From an uncultured Micrococcales bacterium (GTDB lineage Bacteria > Actinomycetota > Actinomycetes > S36-B12 > UBA10799), in the NCBI GenBank assembly GCA_937952095.1, contig CALFYG010000182.1, positions 1 to 8,868 on the forward strand: a stretch of 8,868 nucleotides of DNA, read 5' to 3'. The notes beneath the pieces are model-generated. The model was not told the origin of the DNA and made no database searches. It saw only the letters and a program-made list of their open reading frames with translations. Shown here one piece after another: positions 1 through 6,129 of the stretch. A program made the translations under genes and the position numbers. The stretch's first letter is position 1. Every line of letters starts with the position of its first letter.

Positions 1-361
1 CGGGCTGGTCCCAGTACATGTCGTTGAAGAACACGGTCCCGGACTTGATCATCTCGAGGATGGCGATGCGGCTGCCGGCGTAGATGTCCTCACTCGTGAG
101 TTGCGCCTCCGCCGGCCAGATGTGGTCGGTGAGCCATTCCGCGAGTTCCACGTCGTCGGCGTATCCGCGCAGAAGCGTCATGGCGGCGTGCGTGTGGGCG
201 TTGTAGAACGGTGGGACGATCGCCATGCGCCCCCGGCAGGCGATCACCTCGTCGAACTCGCCTTCCGGTGTCTGGCCGACGGACTCGAAGCGGTCCCCGG
301 CGATGACGACATCGGTCACCTCGCCGTTCAGTAGGACCTCGCTGATGAGCAGTCGTCTCAC
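1..361 (-). CDS. Amidohydrolase, SAH/MTA/5'-deoxyadenosine deaminase type (3' part missing at the left edge)
   Basis: Reading the minus strand from a GTG at 361 gives 120 residues with no stop before the window edge. It shows the N-terminal beta-strand region of the metal-dependent amidohydrolase superfamily, then the metal-binding HxH in NAHTHAAM (His56, His58), directly followed by MTLLRGYADD and later EWLTDHIWPAEAQLT and LEMIKSGTVFFNDMYW. This series is typical of the cytosolic TrzA/AtzA-like subfamily that includes S-adenosylhomocysteine, 5'-methylthioadenosine and 5'-deoxyadenosine deaminases (MtaD, DadD). Substrate cannot be decided from this fragment; guanine deaminase or chlorohydrolase relatives are less likely given the MTLLRGYADD pattern. 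The start overlaps the stop of the SAH hydrolase-like gene as GTGA, so translation is probably coupled, and a link to adenosyl-nucleoside metabolism is likely. The second metal His, the Glu and the last Asp lie outside the window. Confidence 0.85.
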   Translation of the reverse strand, partial: MRRLLISEVLLNGEVTDVVIAGDRFESVGQTPEGEFDEVIACRGRMAIVPPFYNAHTHAAMTLLRGYADDVELAEWLTDHIWPAEAQLTSEDIYAGSRIAILEMIKSGTVFFNDMYWDQP

Positions 362-1419
362 GGCACGTCCTCTTCGATCGCCGGTAATTCATCCCCGATG
401 GTGCTGAGAGTCCGGGTGACCTCGAGGATTGCGCGCTCGAGGTCATGAGGCGGCGGGCTGATTCCGGCCGGGTGGCGGCCGTTGATCAATTCCACCCCAC
501 AGGCGTTGTGCAGCGCGAAGGTGGCGTCGAGGTAGGCGAGGCGGGTCGGTTCGGCCAGGGCGAAGTTGACCGGCGCCTTGGCGTTGAGCACGCGGTCCGG
601 CGGCATGCCAGGACCGTACTCGTCCTCGGCGCCGAGGTTCGCCAGGATCGCTTCGGAATCGGCGAGGAGCCCGGACAGAGGGGAGAGGGTGCCTGCCACG
701 CCGGTTGCACTCGCGATGCACCAGGCGCCTTCCACTCTCGCGCGAACGGACTCGGCGTCGTTGGCATCGATGAGTACGCAGCCACTCGGGGCACGGGCTG
801 AGGGATCAGGATCGATCAGTGCCACGTCTGCCCCTGCTCGACGGGCCCGCCATGCCGCCCCCCGACCCACTTTTCCGCAACCGAACACCACCACCGACCT
901 GCCGGCCAGGTCTGCGTGGCCGAAGTGCGCCAATCCCCGCACGAAACCGTCCCCTGTACCCAGGGTGGTCTCGATGAGCTTGATGCGGCTGTCGTCGGCC
1001 ATGAGCACCGGCTTGGGGCAGGCCTCGTAGACGTGCTGTCCGGATTTGGTGAGTTCGACGTATCCGGCGCGAGAGCCTGCGGTGGCCAGCACGCCGGCGC
1101 AATCCAGCACGACGTCGTAGGTGGCGCCGTCGTGCTCGCTGACGACGTGTATGCCCATGCGGCCCAGTAGGTCTGCCGTGGCGGGATCATGAGGCAGCAA
1201 GGGGGACAGGCTGACTGTGAGGTCGGCGCCAGCCACGAGCAACGGCACGTACTTGGCGAGGGTGTTGTGGAACACCGGGGTGGCGTCCAGGACCCTCATC
1301 CCGGCAAGGGGTCGGCTCTCTCGCCATGACCGGGTCTGCCAGGTCAGCGCGGCGTGCTCGGCCTCGGCGTAGGTCTCATCGAGGATCTGCTGCATGACCT
1401 CGGCACGGTCATCGGACAC
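358..1419 (-). CDS. S-adenosylhomocysteine hydrolase-like NAD-binding protein, short and divergent
   Basis: 353 residues from a GTG start. A Rossmann motif lies in the middle (VVVFGCGKVGRGAAW, glycines 180, 182, 185) and is followed by an acidic residue at a strand end (LIDPD), as in the NAD domain of adenosylhomocysteinases. Aligned by eye with classical SAH hydrolase, the substrate-domain landmarks His51 (HNT), Asp106 (LDCAG), Glu122 (ELTKSG) and Lys147 (DDSRIK) appear kept. The NxGHFD loop His is Ala in NLGAEDEYG, the K/D/N substrate motif is changed after the Lys, and the C-terminal tail that supplies Lys/Tyr to NAD in the partner subunit is not visible. Classical enzymes have more than about 400 residues. 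It may hydrolyse a modified nucleoside such as S-inosylhomocysteine, or have another role. The frame is intact, so decay is unlikely. It is the first gene of an operon with the deaminase and probably starts leaderless. It contains one rare TTA codon (385-387). Confidence 0.8.
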   Translation of the reverse strand: MSDDRAEVMQQILDETYAEAEHAALTWQTRSWRESRPLAGMRVLDATPVFHNTLAKYVPLLVAGADLTVSLSPLLPHDPATADLLGRMGIHVVSEHDGATYDVVLDCAGVLATAGSRAGYVELTKSGQHVYEACPKPVLMADDSRIKLIETTLGTGDGFVRGLAHFGHADLAGRSVVVFGCGKVGRGAAWRARRAGADVALIDPDPSARAPSGCVLIDANDAESVRARVEGAWCIASATGVAGTLSPLSGLLADSEAILANLGAEDEYGPGMPPDRVLNAKAPVNFALAEPTRLAYLDATFALHNACGVELINGRHPAGISPPPHDLERAILEVTRTLSTIGDELPAIEEDVP

Positions 1420-1431
1420 AGGGTGATCGTA
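1420..1431 (-). promoter_or_regulatory. -10 promoter element for a leaderless SAH hydrolase-like transcript
   Basis: On the minus strand TACGAT (1431 to 1426) fits the actinobacterial -10 consensus TANNNT. Six bases separate it from the GTG start at 1419, so transcription would begin at or within a base or two of the start codon. There is no Shine-Dalgarno-like sequence before this GTG, which agrees with leaderless initiation. No clear TTGACA-like -35 is visible; the repeat copy at 1449-1457 lies where a -35 would be. Confidence 0.5.
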
Positions 1432-1457
1432 GGACAGTGACGTCCCCGGGACAGTGA
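1432..1457. repeat. 9-bp tandem direct repeat, 17-bp period, upstream of the -10
   Basis: GGACAGTGA occurs at 1432-1440 and again at 1449-1457 with an 8-bp spacer rich in C and G. The first copy abuts the minus-strand -10 (1426-1431) and the second overlaps the expected -35 position. The placement suggests a regulator binding to two tandem half-sites on the promoter of the SAH hydrolase-like operon, but no regulator gene lies nearby. The repeat itself is seen directly; the operator role is inference. Confidence 0.4.
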
Positions 1458-1502
1458 TCCGGCCGCTGCGCGCGAGGCAGCCGGGTCGTCGGCGTCCCGG
1501 CG

Positions 1503-1514
1503 TAGACTGCGGGC
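1503..1514 (+). promoter_or_regulatory. -10 promoter element for a leaderless L,D-transpeptidase transcript
   Basis: TAGACT at 1503-1508 matches TANNNT. Exactly six bases separate it from the ATG at 1515, giving a predicted transcription start at the A of the start codon. No ribosome-binding sequence precedes the ATG. The TAG of this hexamer is also an in-frame stop for the downstream gene, so the reading frame cannot be extended upstream. No convincing -35 hexamer is seen. Confidence 0.5.
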
Positions 1515-2111
1515 ATGATCGCCGCGTTGCCGCCGGTCACGCCGTGCGAACTGCCTCTCGCAGCGCATCGGCAGGTGGATCCTGACCGGCACACCCAGGT
1601 GCTCATCGCTGCAGGGCACGGCCGTCACTCGAGTCACACCACGCTCACCAGGTGGTCATTCCGTGAGGGGTGCTGGCACAAGCAGGCCACCATACCGGCG
1701 CGCAATGGGGCCCGCGGCTGGCATCCCCGGCCGTGGGACTACAGCTACTACTCACCTATTGGGACGTTCGGTCTGACGGATGCGGGGGGTCGGTTGAAGA
1801 AGCCGGCAGGAACAGCGCTGCCGTATCACCACTCCCGGCGGGGCTTCGCGGGACCGCCGGGCGGCGAATGGGTCTTCGATTATGTGGTGGCGATCAACTT
1901 CAATCGCGTACCTGGGCGCAGCCCTCTGGACCTGACGCGTCCGAATGACCGGATCAAGGACGGCGGCATCTGGTTACACGTATCCGGTCGGGGAGCCACC
2001 CGCGGGTGCATCTCGATCAGTCGTCCCGCGATGCGCTCGACCCTGCGATGGCTCGACCCGGCAGACAGACCGGTCATCGTCATGGGTCCACGAGGCCAAC
2101 TGCGCGGGTGA
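1515..2111 (+). CDS. YkuD-family L,D-transpeptidase-like protein without visible signal peptide
   Basis: 198 residues. The C-terminal half carries the compact YkuD active site seen in an actinobacterial subgroup: IWLHVSGRGATRGCIS, with candidate catalytic His155 and Cys165 in a T-x-G-C version of the S/H-G-C motif. Upstream is the family pattern of a strand-rich core with a PIGTFGL segment (residues 81-87). Such enzymes form 3-3 cross-links in peptidoglycan or attach proteins to it, outside the membrane. Here the N-terminus is hydrophilic and Pro/His-rich, with no hydrophobic segment, and an in-frame stop 12 bp upstream rules out a longer start. Export therefore needs a non-standard route, or the enzyme works elsewhere. 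It is divergent from the SAH hydrolase-like operon and convergent with the GGDEF gene (5 bp between stops). A rare TTA codon encodes Leu154, next to the catalytic His. Confidence 0.8.
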   Translation: MIAALPPVTPCELPLAAHRQVDPDRHTQVLIAAGHGRHSSHTTLTRWSFREGCWHKQATIPARNGARGWHPRPWDYSYYSPIGTFGLTDAGGRLKKPAGTALPYHHSRRGFAGPPGGEWVFDYVVAINFNRVPGRSPLDLTRPNDRIKDGGIWLHVSGRGATRGCISISRPAMRSTLRWLDPADRPVIVMGPRGQLRG

Positions 2112-2116
2112 TCCGA

Positions 2117-3601
2117 CTAGGTGTGGTGTACAGGCTCCCGTTTCGCCACGACTCGGTTCCTACCCTCGGCCTTGGCATCGTAGAGGGCCCGATCTGCCCT
2201 CTGCATGGTGCTCTCAATCGGCTCGTCCTCGATCCGTTCTGCGTATCCGATCGAGACCGTCTGGCCCTCCGGCGTTGCACGTCGCACACGCTCCAGCAAC
2301 GGAAGTGCCTCAGACATCTCGGTTCCCGGCAGGAGTACGGCGAACTCCTCGCCGCCGTAACGTGCGAGCAGCGCCGGGGGATCCAGAAGTGAGTGCCATG
2401 CGCGCGCACACGCGACGAGCATGTCGTCGCCGGCTGGATGTCCGTAGTGGTCGTTGTAGTCCTTGAACCGGTCGAGGTCCAGCATCGCTACCGTCAATGG
2501 CCGGCGCTGGGCGGCTGTGCGCTCGGCGACCCGGTCGAGTTCGAAGTCCCAGGTGCGGCGGTTGGGCAGGCCGGTCAGCCCGTCGCGCCGGGCCAGGTCC
2601 GCCAACAGTGCCGCTTGCTGCTCGACCAATGAGATGAGCATCAGGGCGCCCCACAAGATCAGCAAGATAACCGCGATGGAGACCACGGCCAAAAGGCGTG
2701 CCCCGGATCCGACCTCGCTCCACACGGAGGCGGCAAGCAGCGTCGGTGCGGTCAGCGCGGCCGCCGCAAGTGCGACCAAGCGGGCCTTCGTGCGCTGGGT
2801 GGTCGGGTTGGGCTGCGTGATCGTCGACGCGCCGCGTGCGGTGCCCGCCGCCGCGAGCAACAGGATGGCCGCGAGGAAGAGGCCGTCGACCCAACTCGGG
2901 GAGTCCTCGACCACACCCTGCGCCGCCAGACTCTGGAACACCAGGTCAGCGGTGAGTGTGCAGACGATGGCAGTGGTGAGCAGAGCGAGGGCGAGGTTCA
3001 TCTTCTTGACGTCGACGAGCAACCGGATGAGAACGGACAGGGCCACGACGTCGAGGAGGGGGTATGCAACGGCGATCGCGGTCGTCACGGTGGGGGCCGA
3101 GGTGTCGTTCAGGACCGGCATGATCACGACCGTGGCCACGACACAGGCGGCCGCGAGCGACATGACGGCGGTGTCCACCCACACCTCCCGGTTACGCCCC
3201 GATTGGCGCCGATGGACCAGGATCACCAAGGCGGCGATCATCGCCACGTATGCCACCAGGTAGAACAGGTCGGCCACGCTCGGGAAGGGCTCCTCATTGA
3301 AGTGGAAGCGGTAGACGTCGTAGATCATGTCCCCGCTCACCGTCAACAGAAGGTAGGCCCCGAGCCACCACCACACGACCCGGGCATCGCTGTTCATCCG
3401 GGCGGCGGCCCACAGCAGGACCAGCACGGCCACCACGCTGGCGCCGTTGACCAGCGCCACCCGCGCCGGGGAGTCGGTGGGCAACAGCATGGTGACCAGA
3501 CAGGCCACACCGCCGATCCACACTCCGAGGGCCCACCGGTTCTGCACGAGGAGATCGACCAGCCTGCGCCCGGGAGCAGAACCGGCGGAAGCGTCGCGCA
3601 C
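2117..3601 (-). CDS. Membrane-bound GGDEF diguanylate cyclase
   Basis: 494 residues from the GTG at 3601, chosen because AGGAGG lies 9 nt upstream; the frame is open to an ATG at 3646 (509 residues) that has no ribosome-binding site. The N-terminal two thirds hold about ten hydrophobic helices (roughly residues 20-330), including SGDMIYD and EEPFPSVADLFYLVAY, a pattern seen in multi-pass sensor domains of actinobacterial GGDEF proteins. A cytoplasmic GGDEF domain follows (about 332-490): DGLTGLPNRR, DLDRFKDYNDHYGHPAGDD for metal and GTP binding, and the signature ARYGGEEF (GGEEF at 416-420). It should make c-di-GMP from two GTP in response to an unknown membrane signal. The RxxD inhibitory I-site expected just before GGEEF is absent (LDPP instead), so product inhibition through that site is not expected. 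No EAL or HD-GYP domain is present. It is probably monocistronic. Confidence 0.92.
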   Translation of the reverse strand: MRDASAGSAPGRRLVDLLVQNRWALGVWIGGVACLVTMLLPTDSPARVALVNGASVVAVLVLLWAAARMNSDARVVWWWLGAYLLLTVSGDMIYDVYRFHFNEEPFPSVADLFYLVAYVAMIAALVILVHRRQSGRNREVWVDTAVMSLAAACVVATVVIMPVLNDTSAPTVTTAIAVAYPLLDVVALSVLIRLLVDVKKMNLALALLTTAIVCTLTADLVFQSLAAQGVVEDSPSWVDGLFLAAILLLAAAGTARGASTITQPNPTTQRTKARLVALAAAALTAPTLLAASVWSEVGSGARLLAVVSIAVILLILWGALMLISLVEQQAALLADLARRDGLTGLPNRRTWDFELDRVAERTAAQRRPLTVAMLDLDRFKDYNDHYGHPAGDDMLVACARAWHSLLDPPALLARYGGEEFAVLLPGTEMSEALPLLERVRRATPEGQTVSIGYAERIEDEPIESTMQRADRALYDAKAEGRNRVVAKREPVHHT

Positions 3602-3610
3602 CGGGGACCA

Positions 3611-3616
3611 CCTCCT
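3611..3616 (-). promoter_or_regulatory. Strong ribosome-binding site that decides the GGDEF start
   Basis: AGGAGG on the minus strand, 9 nt before the GTG at 3601-3599. It lies inside the longer open frame that begins at 3646, whose own ATG lacks such a site. This favours the shorter protein, in which 15 basic, poorly conserved-looking residues are removed. Confidence 0.6.
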
Positions 3617-3639
3617 CACCTTGGTCGCACGCCGACAGC

Positions 3640-3656
3640 GTGACATGCGGCGTCAC
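3640..3656. repeat. GTGAC-N7-GTCAC dyad upstream of the GGDEF start
   Basis: GTGAC at 3640-3644 and GTCAC at 3652-3656 form a perfect 5-bp inverted repeat, about 39 bp upstream of the preferred GGDEF start and within the 176-bp region shared with the divergent deacetylase gene. The AGTGA/TCAC-like half-sites recall published BldD operators of Streptomyces, which control GGDEF genes, but the match is short and partial. The symmetry is visible; the operator role is a guess. Confidence 0.25.
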
Positions 3657-3777
3657 TTGATGAATCGGCAATCCGCCGTTGCTTCTGGAGGGCGAGTTGG
3701 GTGTGTGCCCCGGCGTTTCGCGCTCAATGCCGGGATCTGGTGTATGCGCGTGTGACGATGCCGGGAAGAGGAAGTGA

Positions 3778-4992
3778 ATGACCATGACTGTCCGCCAGCG
3801 CGCCTCCGGAGGCTACGCCACCATCGCCGGACTGCTTGTCGTGTCCGGGGTGCTGCTGGGAGGGTGCGCGAGCGAGAACTCGACCGCCGCGTCTATCCCC
3901 GCCGGACCGGCCGAGAGTGCCGTCGGCCTGGTACCTGCAGACGAGGAGTTGTCGGCGGCGTCCCTTGATCCAAGCGTCACGGTCCCCGCCCTTGCGCAAC
4001 CGGCCGCGGACCTGCCTGCTCTGGAGCCGGGTGGACAACCGCCGCAGTTCGTGGCCGTCTCCTTCGACGGGGGCGTCGAGATGCGCAGTGGCGTGATGGC
4101 GCGGTATCTCGATCTCGCAGAGCAGGTGAAGGGCCGGTTCTCGTTCTACGTGTCGGGCACCTACCTGCTGCCGGAGACACGCAACACCGCCTACCGGCCC
4201 CCGGGCAAGCAGCGGGGGACCTCCGACATCGGCTTCGCCGATCCGACGATGGTGGGGACACGGCTCGATTCCCTGACACGGGCGTGGAACATGGGCATGG
4301 AGATCGGGTCCCACTTCAACGGACACTTCTGCGGTGCCAGTGGTGTCAACACCTGGAGCGCGGCGGACTGGGTCAGCGAGATCGACCAGTGGAACGACTT
4401 CTTGGACAACTGGCGGTTGTACAACCCGGACCTGCGCGACCATCCGCCGCTACCTTTCAGTTCCGAGGTCGCCAAGGGAGGGCGCACCCCGTGCCTCGAA
4501 GGTGATCCGCAGGCCATCCGGTCGGCGTACAAGCAGGTCGGCTACCGCTACGACGCTTCCCAGGTCGGTGACCTGCAATGGCCCACGCGCAGCGGTGGGC
4601 TGTGGGAGGTCCCACTGCAGCGGATCAAGGTTCCCGGGCAGTCCACGTTGATCGCCTCGATGGACTTCAACTTCCTCGTCAATCAGAACGGCGGCGAGAC
4701 CGAAGCGGCGCCCGAGGTCTGTCAGCAGATCGAGGCGGACACCTACGAGGCGTACCGCTCAGCGCTGGACGCGGTGTCGTCGTCCAACCGGGCGCCGCTC
4801 ATCCTGGGCAACCACATGAACGACTGGGTGTGTGGGGCGTACACAAATGCTTTATCCCGGTTCATCCAGGACACCGCCAGAGATCACCCGGAGGTCCGGT
4901 TCATCTCGATGCTCGACCTGGTCAACTGGATCGAGGCGCAGGATCCCGCCCTGATGCAACCGTGGTTGGACAAGCCGACGGCGGTTCAGTAG
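3778..4992 (+). CDS. NodB-like polysaccharide deacetylase lipoprotein with altered motif 1
   Basis: 404 residues. The N-terminus has a basic stretch, a hydrophobic segment and a lipobox ending in LLGGC (Cys30), so it should be a lipoprotein on the outer face of the membrane. A low-complexity Ala/Pro/Ser linker (about 31-88) leads to a NodB-like fold: FVAVSFDGGVE stands where TFDDG is expected, FSFYVSGTYLL follows, and EIGSHFNGH gives the metal-type H-x3-H (His179, His183). Late motif candidates are YDAS (258-261) and LILGNH (His346). The family removes acetyl groups from peptidoglycan or other sugars. Asp97 (base position) is kept, but the metal-binding second Asp is Gly98. Four cysteines after the lipobox (185, 239, 315, 352) could form disulfides. 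A GAGGAAG site precedes the two adjacent ATGs at 3778 and 3784; the second has the better spacing. A TTA codon is at 4852-4854. The stop lies 3 bp from that of the S66 peptidase gene. Confidence 0.78.
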   Translation: MTMTVRQRASGGYATIAGLLVVSGVLLGGCASENSTAASIPAGPAESAVGLVPADEELSAASLDPSVTVPALAQPAADLPALEPGGQPPQFVAVSFDGGVEMRSGVMARYLDLAEQVKGRFSFYVSGTYLLPETRNTAYRPPGKQRGTSDIGFADPTMVGTRLDSLTRAWNMGMEIGSHFNGHFCGASGVNTWSAADWVSEIDQWNDFLDNWRLYNPDLRDHPPLPFSSEVAKGGRTPCLEGDPQAIRSAYKQVGYRYDASQVGDLQWPTRSGGLWEVPLQRIKVPGQSTLIASMDFNFLVNQNGGETEAAPEVCQQIEADTYEAYRSALDAVSSSNRAPLILGNHMNDWVCGAYTNALSRFIQDTARDHPEVRFISMLDLVNWIEAQDPALMQPWLDKPTAVQ

Positions 4993-4995
4993 TTA

Positions 4996-6117
4996 CTAGG
5001 CCAGCACTTGCCGGATCGACGTGGTTCTCGGTCCGAAGCGCAGGGTCGCCGATGCCCCGTTGACGAGCAGCATCTGGGGTGGGAGGTGGCCCACGTCGAC
5101 GTCGTAGAAGACCGGGATCTGCAGGCCGGACAGAGCATCACGCAACGCCCCGCGCTGGCTCAGATCTTCGACCTGCTTGGCGCCGGTGCGCCCGATCAGG
5201 ACCGCGGACGCGCGATCGAACCAGCCGGAGAACCGCAACTGGTGCAGGGCACGGTCGTACTGCGGGGTGGTGTAGTCGCACGAGTCGAGGAAGACGATCA
5301 GTTTGTCCGGTGCGATGCTGCGGCCGAATGCCGCGACGTCGCCGTACTCAGATCCACACAGCGGTCCGATCACATCGAGCGTGCCTCCGATGAGTCGGCC
5401 GCTGACCTCGACTCGGTAGTCGCGGTCCTTCTCGTGGCCCAGGACTTTCCACTTCACAGGGGCAGTGCGGTCGAAGTGCCGGACACGCGGGAGTTTGTCC
5501 CAGTCGCTGTCGTGGGGTTGGTAGCGGGTTGCGGCACGTTGGGTGAAGGTCGCGCCGGGCTGCAGAGTCACGACGTCGTTCCAGTAGGCGAGCCGGGGAT
5601 CGGTGGGGTCGATCGGCGACTCCCACAGATTCGTGCCGTTGAGGTTCGCGTGCCGTGTCAGCAGCGTGTACGGCAGCATGAAAGCGCTCATGTCCGAGTA
5701 GCCGAGGATCCACTTCGGCGGGGCGGCCGATAGGGCCGCGAAGTCGATGTGCGGGAGGATGTCGATCAGGATCTCGCCGCCGTTGGGCGGGAAGACCGCG
5801 GCGATCTTGTCGTCGAGCAGCATCTCCATGAGCTCTTCAGCGCGCGCTTTCGGAGGGGCGCTCATCAAACCCTTCCCCCACAGGCATGTGCCCTCGCGGT
5901 AGCGATACCCGAGGCGCCGCAGGTGGCGGTATGCGAACTGCATCCGTGGCCGCAGGGCCTTCGACACGCCAGCAGACGGTGAAGTGATCCCGATCAGGTC
6001 ACCGCGCTTCAGTGCGGGCGGGAACTTGATCGGGGTGCTGGCAGCGGACGCCGGCGGGATGGCGGTCGAGGCGGCCAGCAGTGCGGTCGCCGTCAGGAAA
6101 GCGCGTCGGTCGAGCAT
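4996..6117 (-). CDS. Exported S66 peptidase, LD-carboxypeptidase/MccF-like
   Basis: 373 residues. The N-terminus MLDRRAFLTATALLAAS...ASA looks like a Tat signal (RRxFL) with cleavage near residue 25, so the enzyme should act outside the membrane, unlike the cytoplasmic LdcA of E. coli. Family landmarks in order: DLIGITSPS (40-48), the PPNGGE loop (about 110-115), ILGYSDMSAF with nucleophile Ser141, GGTLDVI (244-250), VFLDSCDY (275-282) and YDVDVGH with His344. S66 enzymes cut the L,D-bond before the terminal D-Ala of muropeptides, or cleave microcin C-type peptide-nucleotides (MccF). The triad Glu expected in the FLE segment is Asp278 here. GAGGGG lies 8 nt before the ATG. The start is 12 bp after the stop of the PIG-L gene, so they form an operon. 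Immunity to a peptide antibiotic is an alternative role but nothing nearby supports it. Confidence 0.85.
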   Translation of the reverse strand: MLDRRAFLTATALLAASTAIPPASAASTPIKFPPALKRGDLIGITSPSAGVSKALRPRMQFAYRHLRRLGYRYREGTCLWGKGLMSAPPKARAEELMEMLLDDKIAAVFPPNGGEILIDILPHIDFAALSAAPPKWILGYSDMSAFMLPYTLLTRHANLNGTNLWESPIDPTDPRLAYWNDVVTLQPGATFTQRAATRYQPHDSDWDKLPRVRHFDRTAPVKWKVLGHEKDRDYRVEVSGRLIGGTLDVIGPLCGSEYGDVAAFGRSIAPDKLIVFLDSCDYTTPQYDRALHQLRFSGWFDRASAVLIGRTGAKQVEDLSQRGALRDALSGLQIPVFYDVDVGHLPPQMLLVNGASATLRFGPRTTSIRQVLA

Positions 6118-6129
6118 TGTCGGATCCCC

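Noticed and set aside
2463..3263. Plus-strand open frame of 266 codons
   Set aside because: It lies wholly opposite the GGDEF gene, its translation is Arg/Ser/Thr/Ala low-complexity without motifs, and such shadow frames are normal at this GC content.
3724..4443. Minus-strand open frame of 239 codons opposite the deacetylase lipoprotein
   Set aside because: The plus-strand frame has a lipobox and NodB-like motifs; this one shows only Arg/His/Gly-rich shadow sequence.
5008..5733. Plus-strand open frame of 241 codons
   Set aside because: Antisense to the well-supported S66 peptidase gene, with no ribosome-binding site or recognisable motif.
4996..6117. Microcin C self-immunity (MccF) locus
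   Set aside because: The protein is MccF-like in its FLx/TTP segment, but no microcin peptide, adenylation or export genes are present, and an exported enzyme would not fit the known cytoplasmic role.
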